Of a DNA stretch of 64,000 nt, positions 34,399 to 44,877 are shown piece by piece. The notes beneath the pieces were generated by a model that was given only the letters and a program-made list of their open reading frames with translations, was not told where the DNA came from and ran no database searches. How positions within the stretch are numbered: position 1 is the first letter of the stretch; every line of letters begins with the position of its first letter. Made by a program: the position numbers and the translations under genes. The DNA lies in NCBI RefSeq assembly GCF_031755915.1, contig NC_083388.1:19928001-19992000 (forward strand), in the 5' to 3' direction. This DNA comes from Ziziphus jujuba. Lineage: Eukaryota; Streptophyta; Magnoliopsida; Rosales; Rhamnaceae.

Positions 34399-37140
34399 TT
34401 GCTGATACTGACATTTTCTTCTACTTCCGCTTCCTTTGCTTCTCAAATCTTACTCTTTTAAACTTAGTTGGCTTTCCAACTCTAACACTAGTCTTTTATG
34501 CGGTTTCATTTTGGACATTTCCCTTTCCCTTTCTCTTTCATGTCCATATTAAAATATGCCCGTTTTATAGTTATTTGTTTATTTATTTCTGTTCTAGGTT
34601 TTCTGCCACTGTTGTCACATTACTTGTTTTGTTTGTTCTTCTCAACGTTTTTGAAGAATATATCACAATTTACTGACTCCCATTGGCGTTTTAGGGTTGA
34701 ATTTCTTGCATTTATTGTTTTGCAATATTAGAACTGTTTTGGAAATGAACAATAATAAGTGATAGTGGCAAAATGTATGTAATGATTGGCTGTAATTGTT
34801 TGTTAACAATAACAAATTGTTCTCAATATATAAAAAGAAAATATTCTCAAACTAATTAATTAAATCTCAACCTTTTAAAATGTTTGGTATCAGACGACTC
34901 CTTGATTTCTGTTTTTTTAATATGCTTTAGATTAGTATTCTATCATTAAGAAGTGGGATATATAATAAATCAAAGATTGGTAGAGGATATTTGTTCCTCT
35001 GTTGCTTATTTCAAAATCCCTCAGCTATAATCTCTAGTGAGTCAAACCTTGGAATTTGACCCTATGGCATTTTCGAAATTTCGTACAAGATATGATGGCT
35101 TTCTTATACTTCAATTATTAATTCAATAATAGTACAGAAATTAAATAGTTCATCAAATATTTTAGCAAATGATATGTTATTGATTTGTCTTTATTTATTT
35201 ATTTATTTATTTTAGCTGAAGTAAAAAGATATTTTCTGGTAGTATTATAGGTATCACGTTGTAGCCTTATACCATACATCATTGCAGTATGGGACTATCC
35301 GAGACAATAATGGAATTTGACAAGACTTACGACATTGCGGCATGGGATCATTAGAGGCAATAACGAGGTTTGTCAAGACTTGAACTTTAACTTCCGGACT
35401 CACAGATGTAAAGACTCAGAGGTTTTTTTCTGCTAAGCTACCACCCCCAGTGGTTTATTTTGATTTATACTTATTTCTTGTTTACCCATTCATGTTTAGA
35501 TTTTATTTATTTGTCAAATAATATATTATCTATGCCATATATATTGGTAAAACATATTGATAAACTATTTGGTGCATGGAACAATAGCTATTATCATTAG
35601 TTATATTATCAAACACATTTTTTGCTTAATTGGTAATGTGTTTATTTTTGGTTTTCAGTTTTTTAAAAGGTTTTACCTTTGGTTTTTTTTAATTTTTTAT
35701 TTCTATTATTTACAATATTGCATCATTTTTCTATTTCAATATCTAGAATCCATAATCTTTTAGTGATAGATATGAGTAACTTATCAACTGAATCAATATC
35801 GCTTGACTTAAAAAGTTTTACTTTAGTTATGTATGAGTAACTTATGCTTTGAATGATAGTTAAGCTATTTCATATCTAACAGCAAACTTAAAAAAACTAA
35901 CCACATATCTAACAGCAAACTTAAAAAAACTAACTACAAATATCAAAGGAACAAGAATCTTAGAAACACCAGATTAAAAACCATGTCAAATTGTATACAA
36001 AATTAAGTTTTTATAAATGCTTTTCTTTTTATCATATAAGTTACTCATCTATCACTCATGTATGCTTGATTTCTCAAACGAAAAAGAAAAACAAAAAATC
36101 CCAAAATAAAAGTTACCAGACGGGGGGGGGGGGGGGGGGGTTAGTGCATGGTGGTTACCGAACGAGGGGTTAGTGCTCGTTTTTGTTTATTTATCTGTTT
36201 GTCTTGATCAGAATTACAGGACATGACAAGTTTTGTAAGAGGAGCTTTCAGCCACGTGTAGGTGTATGGTCAGTGGCTTTTAGCATTGGACCAAGCATAC
36301 GGATACAGGTGCTTGGTTGGTAGCATTTATATTTTTCCTTTTTGGTTTTCAAATTTTAAAAACAAAATTAACTTTAGTTGTGTGTAATTAGTATGTGCTA
36401 TGATAGTTAAGACTTTTCACTTAAATAAAAGCTTAAACTAAAGAAACATCAAATTGAAAAGCATTTCAAAATGTTTATAAGAGAATTCTCATTTTTGATA
36501 AATGTTTTTCCTTTTTTCCTTAGTTGTATATCCTTGATATGTATTTTAAATGATAATTAGACTTTTCTCCCGAAATAAAAGATTAAAAAAAATTACAAGA
36601 TTAAGGGGAAAAAATACATAAAAATCAAATTGAAACTATTTCAAAATGTTTATAAAATAATTCTCATTTTGGTTTTTAGGTTTTCTATTTAATTGTACAT
36701 AGTTTGTTTGCTTTGAATATTAGTTAGAATTTATTAAACATTTCAATTAGTTACAAACTTCATGAGAAAAAAACAAAAACAAAAGCAAAAACAAAAAGGA
36801 CAACGATAGTTCATCATGGTGAGACACATTAATTTGCTCTAATCCTTTGAGTTGAAATATCTTGCTTGGTTGTTTTCTTTTTCATTTATTTTTTCAGTTA
36901 GAGAATTCGCCATTCCGACATGGTAAAATTTCAATCAGACCTGAATATAACAATTCATTTTCTCTGGCATATTCACGAATTTGTGCTCACTGTGTGTTTG
37001 TGGGTTATATGGTCTAGAGGCCAGAAAAGTTGTAATGATCAGAATCTCTTAGACCTCATTTGGGTCCCATTAGGATTTGCTGCACTCCTATTAATTAGAA
37101 GCGGGGTAGAATTATTTTTTTACCACATCTTTCTCTAAGA
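32900..37140. other. intergenic, low-complexity, no supported gene
   Basis: The stretch contains A/T runs (33721-33739, 34060-34081), a CT microsatellite at about 34363-34396 and a 19-base G run at about 36122-36140. The ORF at 34338-34676 starts inside the CT repeat and is hydrophobic low-complexity; I do not call it. A short block at about 35250-35460 (ending in GCTAAGCTACCACCCCCAGTGG) looks like a transposon relic but could not be assigned. Confidence 0.5.
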
Positions 37141-37250
37141 TCACCTGGAGAAACAAAAAGTTATTGGGAGCAATTGCAACTTTTGTTTCAAGAGGTCACC
37201 TGGAGAAACAAAAAGTTATTGGGAGCAATTGCAACTTTTGTTTCAAGAGG
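37141..37250 (+). repeat. perfect 55 bp tandem duplication
   Basis: The 55-base unit beginning TCACCTGGAGAAACAAAAAG and ending TTTCAAGAGG at 37141-37195 is repeated exactly at 37196-37250. The unit is not low-complexity and is flanked by different sequence on both sides. Confidence 0.95.
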
Positions 37251-39560
37251 TCAGTTTGTTTTGCTCCCAGTTGATTACAAAAATCACACTGACATCGTTG
37301 CTCTGGTTCTGAAATGAAAAATCAAATTCATAAATCAACCAGCAATACGGTGGCTGGAGGATTTTTCATGTCACGCAGCATTGCGGATTTTGTGGGACTC
37401 TGCAGAGGTTTCTGAAGCAACTCTGAATATGTTTTCCATTTCATTGTTCTGGTGAGATGCATTTATTTTTGCTAAAATGTCCAATCATTATGAATTAAGT
37501 GGTTCATGGTTATTCTTTATTTAAACTGTACATGGTGTTGCTTGTGTGAGATAGGTGTATTTTTATTTTATTTTATTTTTATCTATTATAGCTAAATATT
37601 TTGGTATTGTTAGTAATTAATATCATGATATTAGAGCTTATTTGCCTTTTTGTTCCATGGATGGACAGCCGATAATGAAGAGTAAGTGTTTGGTGTGCTG
37701 ATTTTGGTTTCTGCATGATTGATTTAAAAGTCCTGTTTTACTAATAATTCCTATGTCTACCACTTTATTTCATATCCGATTTGTACTTTGAATCTATTGA
37801 CTTTAACCACTAGTTGCAATTATAAATTTAGATTTGAAGGGGATACAGTACCATGTTTCATATTAATTCTCTGTGAAGTAGTAAAATGGCTAAGTTTGCA
37901 TCATTGCAGAGGTGGTCTGGACAAATTAGGAGGTGCTATAGAAGAGATTGGTAATACTTTTTGAGTCTCAGAAGTTGTTTCATATTCTTCTAGCCTAATG
38001 AGGTATACTTTGATGCTTAAAGCTGAAATAACACACTTACGACCATTTAACAGAGTATGAAAAACAATTACTTGTATGGCTGGTGCTGATCCAGTTTGGC
38101 ATTCAGCAGACTATTTCTTTCAAGATTTGTTTTGTCATAAAGAATTCTCGAATGTAGGAAAAGCTTGCTATCTAGCTATACTAATAAGCTTATAATCTCT
38201 TAAAAAATGCAGTTTGCATTAGTTGTGACGTTATATGTTTCTTTGACAATCTATTCATTTGTTTAAAGTGTGGCTGTTAGTTTTATGGTGGATACTGAAA
38301 CTGTATTTACTTTTCATATTAATATCAATTGCTTGATTCAAACTTATGCTATAGCTTGGGTGACTCAATATAGGTGCGTGAAAGCATGCTAGCTAACCCC
38401 TCAAAGACAAAGAGTCTTTAAGAGTATTACATAAAACTTTGGGAACAGATAATATATGGTTATGGAACAACATCTTAGGTGCAGTTTTCCTGAGACATGA
38501 ATCATACAAGCAAAGAAATTAACCTCTTTCCCTACATCTTCCCCTAATTGAAGAAAGGAGTATTGCATAAGGAAGGTGGTATGGCTCAAGCATGCCATTG
38601 GATAGAAAAAGCAAGAAACTTGAGCATGAAAGTTCCCAAACAAAAGGATTGTACAGGTAACGGGAAGTAAAAAAAAAGGTGCTCTTCCTCTATCTATATA
38701 CCTCTTTTACTTTTTTACTCTTCTCCTCTTGGGGCCTTTCTTTACAACCTTTCATCATTAAGGTATGATGAACCTTCCTTTCCTGATTGGAAAATTATCC
38801 AATATGAGCAGTTACTTTCTAGGTATATAGGATACATGAGGACATTGGTTCTTCTACAGGAGATGTGATTTTTCTTGCATTTTATTTAGCCGAGATTTCA
38901 GTTTGGTGTAACCAACTTAGTAGGGCAAATTAAATAGGTAATCTGTCCACTGTAATTTCAGCTGAAGACAGTGATCAGCATGATTCAAGGAGTTAATCAG
39001 CTGAATGAGTGTTTGGAGTACGTGATAAGTTTGGGTGATGTGTTAGAAGCACAAACATATCACAAGTCGAAGTCAACTCTCATTTAAGTACCTAAAAAAT
39101 TATGAGCAATTCCAAGTTAATCCAGCTTAAATAGTCATTTTTTGGGTTTACAATGAGTTTCCCATATTTTAACCTTTTACTTGCTAGACTGCTATCCTCA
39201 TGAGTTCCCCACTAGAAATAACAACCTTGGGCTGTTTCCTTTTTGTTGCTGTAATTCTTAATGCAAACATCAAGTCTTTGAGCAGTGAGAGGAAGCCCTC
39301 TTCATGAGTTACAACAGTCTACTAGAAGTTAGAATTAAGAAGCCAGAAGGGAGTATTAGAGCAGTTTTGGATCAACAAAGCCTCTATTCGGCGCTGAGAA
39401 ACTACTGATAAGGGTTTATTATTTTGGTTGGCAACCAACAAAAGGCTCAGCTTAAAAGGTCAGAAGAGTTATGCATTTCCAAAATATGCTAATCAAGCTT
39501 GTCTTCCCTTATAGCTTCCAAGGTGTAATTGACAACAAACAACTGCCTGTTAATTAAACA
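37250..39560 (+). other. unresolved region with exon-like segments
   Basis: Several GC-richer segments have splice-like borders. 37910-37952 lies between TTGCAG and GTAATA. 38961-39087 follows ATTTCAG and reads LKTVISMIQGVNQLNECLEY, then continues to a stop at 39085-39087. 38763-38822 reads YDEPSFPDWKIIQYEQLLSR. I do not recognise a protein and could not join these into one frame. They may be exons of a non-coding or decayed transcript. Confidence 0.25.
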
Positions 39561-39656
39561 ATGGTTGTGATGAGATCATGTGATATATGTTTATATAATT
39601 AGTTACTAATGGTTGTGATGAGATCATGTGATATATGTTTATATAATTAGTTACTA
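39561..39656 (+). repeat. perfect 48 bp tandem duplication
   Basis: The 48-base unit ATGGTTGTGATGAGATCATG...AGTTACTA at 39561-39608 is repeated without change at 39609-39656. Confidence 0.95.
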
Positions 39657-39865
39657 ATAGATAAATATCTGTCTTTGACAAGTTGAGAATCAGGATTCAG
39701 AACTTTAATAATTTGAAGATGTAAATGAAGGAGATCATGAAACAGCAAAAAAATATATTTTTAACAAAGTACAAATGCATCATAGTAAAACTGTTGCAAG
39801 TCCATATTGTTGTCACATGAACAAGAATAATAATGGAAAGTTTGTGAATATATCAGCACTTTGAG

Positions 39866-40405
39866 AATGTCAAATCTTCGCAATACGTTTGAGTGAATAC
39901 GATCCACTCATACATGAGTAATAGTACTTTAAGAATGTCAAATCTTCAGAATATGTTTGAGTGAATATCATCTACTCATACATGAATGTCAGATTTTCAG
40001 ACTATGTTTGAGTGAATATGATCCACTCATACATGAATGTCAAATCTTCAGAATATGTTTGTATGAATGCAATCCACTCGTACGTGAGTAGGAGTACTGT
40101 AAGAATGTCAAATCTTCAGAATATGTTTGAGTGAGTACAATCCACTCATACATGAGTAGAAGACGTAACTTAAGAATGTCAAGTCTTCAGAATATGTTTG
40201 AGTGGATACAATCTACACATACATTGAGTAGAATAAGTGTTAGTGCTTGAAGTCTCTTCTGCAAGATAAGCTTCAGAATAAATTTGAATGAATACAAGCC
40301 ACTCATACATGACTAGAAGAACTACTTTAAAGAATGTCAAATCTTCAGAATATGTTCGAGTGAATACAATCCACTCATACATGAGTAGAAGTGTTGGTAC
40401 TTGAA
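39866..40405. repeat. minisatellite, about eight units of 50-80 bp
   Basis: The core is GAATGTCAAATCTTCAGAAT followed by ATGTTTGAGTGAATACAATC and CACTCATACATGAGTAGAAG. About eight copies follow each other, with spacing varying from about 50 bases (copies without the GAGTAGAAG.. linker) to more than 100. Units are diverged by a few substitutions each. The minus-strand ORF at 40179-40382 is a product of the repeat. The array ends ~460 bases downstream of the MAX2-type stop codon. Confidence 0.9.
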
Positions 40406-40558
40406 GTCTTGTCTTCTAGATATGCTTTCAGTTTTGCTTACTTGAAAATGGTAATTTTAAATCTGTGGGATACATCCTAGAATTGCATACCTTGTTGCTA
40501 ATTTGAATGGTAAATTTAGGGTCCGTTTGGGGCTTTTCCTGCCATGTTAAAAAACAAC

Positions 40559-40591
<33 letters not shown>

Positions 40592-40864
40592 AAAAGGAAA
40601 AAGATTGGTAAAAGTAGTCGTCAGTCTAGGAGCAAACTGACAGATTTGTTTTTGTGCAGTAAAGATGCTTTGTTATCAGTTTGTTTATGTCATATATATG
40701 CTTTCATATCTGTTATTCTTTAAAACTTGGCTTTAGGCATGAAATGATAAGACCAGGCTACTTCAAGCATGAAAGCAGGTTATAATAATCTTGATCTTCT
40801 GTACAGAATTATTGCCAACACTCTTAAGCTTCAAATTCATAAGCTTAATTTGGGCTTCTGATTT

Positions 40865-42994
40865 TCAGTCAGGGATCCGACGGCGGTTAAGAGCTTCCTC
40901 AAATCTACTACACGAGTCTATTCTCATCTCGGTGCTTGAATCATTCTCCGGTGCAGGATAGTAATCCTCTCTTAACTGTGCATCTCTAAGAGTGGGTATC
41001 TTTAGCAAATACATCATGAAGTGTTCATTAGCTGTGCCATGAATGAAAAGTTTTCTTAGAGTCGTGCACTGTGCAAGGAATCCTGCTGCAGGGAGAGAGA
41101 GACTTCTACGATTAAAATCTGTATCTTGTGGAGGCCAATAATCTAATTCAACAAGTTTCAAGCTGCCAATTCCATTGAGAAAAAACCTCTCCCACATGCT
41201 CAAATCAACAGACCCCGAGGGAGCAGTAAGAACATAACCAGTTGCTCCTCCACAGTCCAGTCGCATCTTTGAGAGCCGAGGAAAGCACCTGAGAGAGCTT
41301 AGTCCGAATGCAGCCATGTGAGGTCTTGGTTGATTCCTGCAGTCACCTTCGATTTTTATTTGAATCTCTTCTAGCACTGGGCAGTCCTCCAACCCCACTA
41401 AAGCTAATGTTGTCATCAATTCACCAACGGCGAACCAAAGAGAAAGATATTTCAGCTTTCCCCAAGTTTTTGAAGAAATAGGATCTCCACTTCCACCACT
41501 TTGAGAGTAAGAACAGTCCTCGTCCGAATGGCATTTGAGTCTCTTCTTTAAGGATGTTTCTTTCCCTGTGAATTTTTGCTTTTCAGTTTGGAGGTTCTTG
41601 GATCCCACAGGTTGATTATTGGAACTGCCAGTCTCCCCATCAGACTGTTGGAGGCCCTCCCACGCACCATCAATGTGCAGTCTCTGTATCTGGTCCTGGA
41701 TTGGTTGCAAAGCCTTCAGTGTGCATAGAGCATTAAAATTCTTGCAGCTAGAGATCCTCACATCAATCAACGTTTTCTGAAGATTAGAAGCTGATATCCT
41801 CATCCCCATTTCTGTGATCTCCTGGCATCCGTAGACCTCAAACTTGGCAAGTCTTGGACAGCCAAGTGAAATAGCTATCAAGCTAGAATCAGTTAAATCG
41901 GCAGAGTTACCAATGGATAAAGATTGCAAACCTCTGCAGAGTGCAATGCCTCCTGGCTGAGAATCTATTCCCATGCACATCCCATGGAAGTGTCTCAGCT
42001 TCAAAGATTTAAGACGCGGGCACTTGGAAGCGAGCAGCTCCAGCGACATCCCTGTGTCTCTAACATTATGACAAACATCAAGAACCAACTCTTCTAGCAA
42101 TGGCAATGCAGCAAAAAAGTCACCGAGTGTAGCATGGCTAATTCTAGCATCTTCTGGAGTGTATCCTTCTTCGTCATCTGGGTCAGCCCTATACGTTGAA
42201 GTAGAATCAGCAAGGTGAAGAAGGGAAAGGCAAGGACAATTTGAAGCAAGAGCAAGCAAAGTCTCATCCCCTACAAAACCATTGAACCTGTGATCAAATA
42301 TACAGGTTGCAAGTAACTGGCGGAGATTCGGACAGGCAGCCGTTATTGCAAGAAGCTCATGGGACTTGAACTCTGCAACGGAAGAGTGGGTTAGAATGTT
42401 CAAGTGGCAGAGTGAAGCTGCAACTTCAGGGTGAGCTTCTAGAGCTGGTGGAAGATCTTCCGTCCAGAAATAGAATTGAGAGAGGTCAAGGGAAGACAGC
42501 GAAGAGCAATGCTGAAGCAGTGGGAGAAAATCAGAGCCAAAAGGAGAGGATAAACGCTGATGCCAGCGGACAAGCTTTATATGGCGTAGATTTGGCCATT
42601 GAGGAGCAAGAAGATGGAGAGTTGTTGGAGTTCGGACGTAAATAGTTAGAGAAACAATTGAAGGGAAGGCTCGGCGGAATAGCTGAGCAAGAATTGATGC
42701 GTTTGGGGATGATTCAAATAATGGATATCCCCAAGGGGAAAGAAAAGAGAGATCAAGATTGGTGACAGCTTGAAAACAAGTAGGGAGGAGGAAAAGATTG
42801 CGGATATTGCCACGTAGAGTGATAGATTTGCGTGTTGCACGCTCTAACACTTTCCATTTGAGACAAACAAGGGACAGTGCATTTCTAGTACGAGTATCAG
42901 CAACCAAGTTGAAAATGTTGGAGAGAATTACATCTGGTAAGTCATGGATATGGGAATTATTTCTTATATATGATCCATACATTGTGGCATGCAT
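40865..42994 (-). CDS. MAX2: F-box/LRR protein MAX2 (D3/RMS4 orthologue or paralogue)
   Basis: The gene is intronless and encodes 709 residues, close to MAX2 (~690-710) and D3 (~720). An F-box lies at residues ~17-56 (HDLPDVILSNIFNLV, then LSLVCLKWKVLERATR), followed by leucine-rich repeats to the end. MAX2-specific signatures are LDLSFLSPWGYPLF, LRHIKLVRWHQR, FVGDETLLALA, LQSLSIGNSADLTD, a charged low-complexity insert (~residues 450-510), SLWERFFLNGIGSL, ELDYWPPQD, LRKLFIHGTANEHFM and REDYYPAPENDSSTEMR. It ends in Pro-Asp, keeping the acidic C-terminal residue of the D3 C-terminal helix. MAX2 is a nuclear SCF subunit that, with D14 or KAI2, marks D53/SMXL repressors for degradation in strigolactone and karrikin signalling. 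The N-terminus (MHATMYGSYIRNN) differs from the usual short lead; M5 is an alternative start. The sequence looks somewhat diverged, so a second paralogue is possible. Confidence 0.92.
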   Translation of the reverse strand: MHATMYGSYIRNNSHIHDLPDVILSNIFNLVADTRTRNALSLVCLKWKVLERATRKSITLRGNIRNLFLLPTCFQAVTNLDLSFLSPWGYPLFESSPNASILAQLFRRAFPSIVSLTIYVRTPTTLHLLAPQWPNLRHIKLVRWHQRLSSPFGSDFLPLLQHCSSLSSLDLSQFYFWTEDLPPALEAHPEVAASLCHLNILTHSSVAEFKSHELLAITAACPNLRQLLATCIFDHRFNGFVGDETLLALASNCPCLSLLHLADSTSTYRADPDDEEGYTPEDARISHATLGDFFAALPLLEELVLDVCHNVRDTGMSLELLASKCPRLKSLKLRHFHGMCMGIDSQPGGIALCRGLQSLSIGNSADLTDSSLIAISLGCPRLAKFEVYGCQEITEMGMRISASNLQKTLIDVRISSCKNFNALCTLKALQPIQDQIQRLHIDGAWEGLQQSDGETGSSNNQPVGSKNLQTEKQKFTGKETSLKKRLKCHSDEDCSYSQSGGSGDPISSKTWGKLKYLSLWFAVGELMTTLALVGLEDCPVLEEIQIKIEGDCRNQPRPHMAAFGLSSLRCFPRLSKMRLDCGGATGYVLTAPSGSVDLSMWERFFLNGIGSLKLVELDYWPPQDTDFNRRSLSLPAAGFLAQCTTLRKLFIHGTANEHFMMYLLKIPTLRDAQLREDYYPAPENDSSTEMRIDSCSRFEEALNRRRIPD

Positions 42995-43620
42995 GGTCTT
43001 TGTTTTTTTCCAATAACAAGAAACGAGATAGGGAAACTAAAACCATTGTGGAATATACATGTAGCGAAAGAAAAAAGATACCATGATGATTTACTGCTGT
43101 TGAACGGAGAGTAAGGTAAAAGGATAAAGATTCAAAAAATGCAAGTTAATGCATGAGAGCGAGACATTAGTGGATGGATATAATCTTCTATGTGATGAGG
43201 AAAATGAAGGCAATGATATATATACAAACCAAACTTGCTTTTCTCACAAAGAGTGAGCAATTAGCTGATTTGAAGAGAGAGTGGAAAATGGTGGCTTATT
43301 TGTGAGGATCAACATAAAGATAGAGTCAAAGAAACTGGTGGTTTGAGATTGAGAGACCGCCTTTGACTTTGACAGAGAGAGAGAGAATGAATGAAGTGAA
43401 AACTGGTGACCCGAAGAGAATGGCTACGTATAGAAGAAGGCTCAAGCGTAATTGTGAGGATGAAGATGATATACATACAGTAACTTAAACTGGAAGCCCT
43501 AGGGCTAGATGGGAGACTTGGAACAAGCATAAAGTAGAAGATAAATTTACGGAAAGAGTACAGAGATTGTTAATTCAACAGAGCAACTGGCTCCTGCCCT
43601 GCCACCTGCCCATAGAGCTA
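42995..43620 (-). promoter_or_regulatory. upstream region of the MAX2-type gene
   Basis: This is the presumed promoter and leader, read on the minus strand. It includes a GA/CT-rich tract at about 43373-43390 and several GAGAGAG motifs near 43273 and 43350, which could act as a GAGA-type element. No TATA box is obvious close to the start codon, and I found no upstream coding exon. Confidence 0.3.
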
Positions 43621-44837
43621 GTCAACTTTTCCTTGATCCACTCCTTTCTTTTATTCCTTTTGGTAGTCTATTTTATCACTTGCTAATAGCATCCCAACTT
43701 TTCTTTTTTAGTTTCCTTTTTCAAGCTCTTTATTTTATTGTCTTATTTTATATTTTTAACTAGGCAAAAATATCTATCCCTATATCCCTTGGTTCAAGGC
43801 CTGCCACTTGTCTTATCCCCTCGGAATTTTTAATATTGATTCATTTTTTTGATAATTAATCAATATTTAATTAGCAACCAATTTGTGTTTTTTATGGTTT
43901 TTGTAATAGATTTGCATTTGGAGCATTTCATCAGGTGTCGTCCTCAAATGTTCTGATTAAATGTTCATCCATGCCTATATATACATACATACATAGCTTC
44001 CATGCCTTTATATACATACATACATAGCATTTGGAGCATTTCATCAGGTGTCGTCCACAAATGTTCTGATTAAATCTTCAGCCATGCCTATACATAGTTA
44101 TATACATACATACGTAGGATATACGACGACAAATACTTTTGACAACTTGGTTTTTAAATGAGCATATATGCAATTTTTTATTTTTTATTTTTTTTAACAA
44201 TAATTTTCCTTCTTATTTTAATATTTTGAAACTACGATTTTTTCAATATAGGTTCAATCTCTGAGTGGCAAGAATTAAATTGGAAGCTTTCAATTTCAAC
44301 CACGTAGACACATTTCTCCAATCACCACATTCCGAAACACCTCATGTACAAAATCATCGTCATCTTCTATTGTCTTTTTTTATATCACCCAGGAGAAGAA
44401 AACAAGTAAGCCTAAAAAAAACACCTATAAAAATTTGTACTTTCCAAACAGCCTTGGATTTTTATTTTATTTTATTTTATTTTTCTTTTTGGTTCCGTTG
44501 GTAACTGTTAATTTGCTTTTTCAATTTAGATTAATCAAATTCGCATGTACTTAGTTGCATTAAGCAGCGGCATTGGTGGAGATGGTGGGGGGTTTTTCAA
44601 GAAGAGAAAGAATAGAAACTGGTGAACTGCTCTTCTGGGTATCTGTCGCCGGAAGGTGGATGGATGGTGGGACTGAGGCGGTTGCAGAAGCAGAGGTGGA
44701 AGCGATGATGATGGTGGAGGCGCTTGAGTTTCAATGGTGGGATTCACAACCGGACAAGTTGTGAATTGCCCTTTCTGCTACTGATCTTACGGAGAAAAAT
44801 AAAAGCTTTTCAGAATTACGGGGTTTGGAATTTGAAT

Positions 44838-44877
<40 letters not shown>

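Noticed and set aside
34338..34676. 112-codon hydrophobic ORF starting at a CT microsatellite
   Set aside because: Composition follows the CT/T-rich DNA, and no domain or splice context supports it.
39866..40405. CRISPR-like array
   Set aside because: Units are contiguous and diverged with no distinct spacers, in a plant nuclear context; it is a minisatellite.
42412..43016. Plus-strand ORFs over the MAX2-type gene
   Set aside because: They are antisense shadows of a clearly coding frame.
44535..44764. Opposed 63-70 codon ORFs
   Set aside because: Both are low-complexity (Pro/Ser versus Glu/Ala/Met) with no recognisable family.
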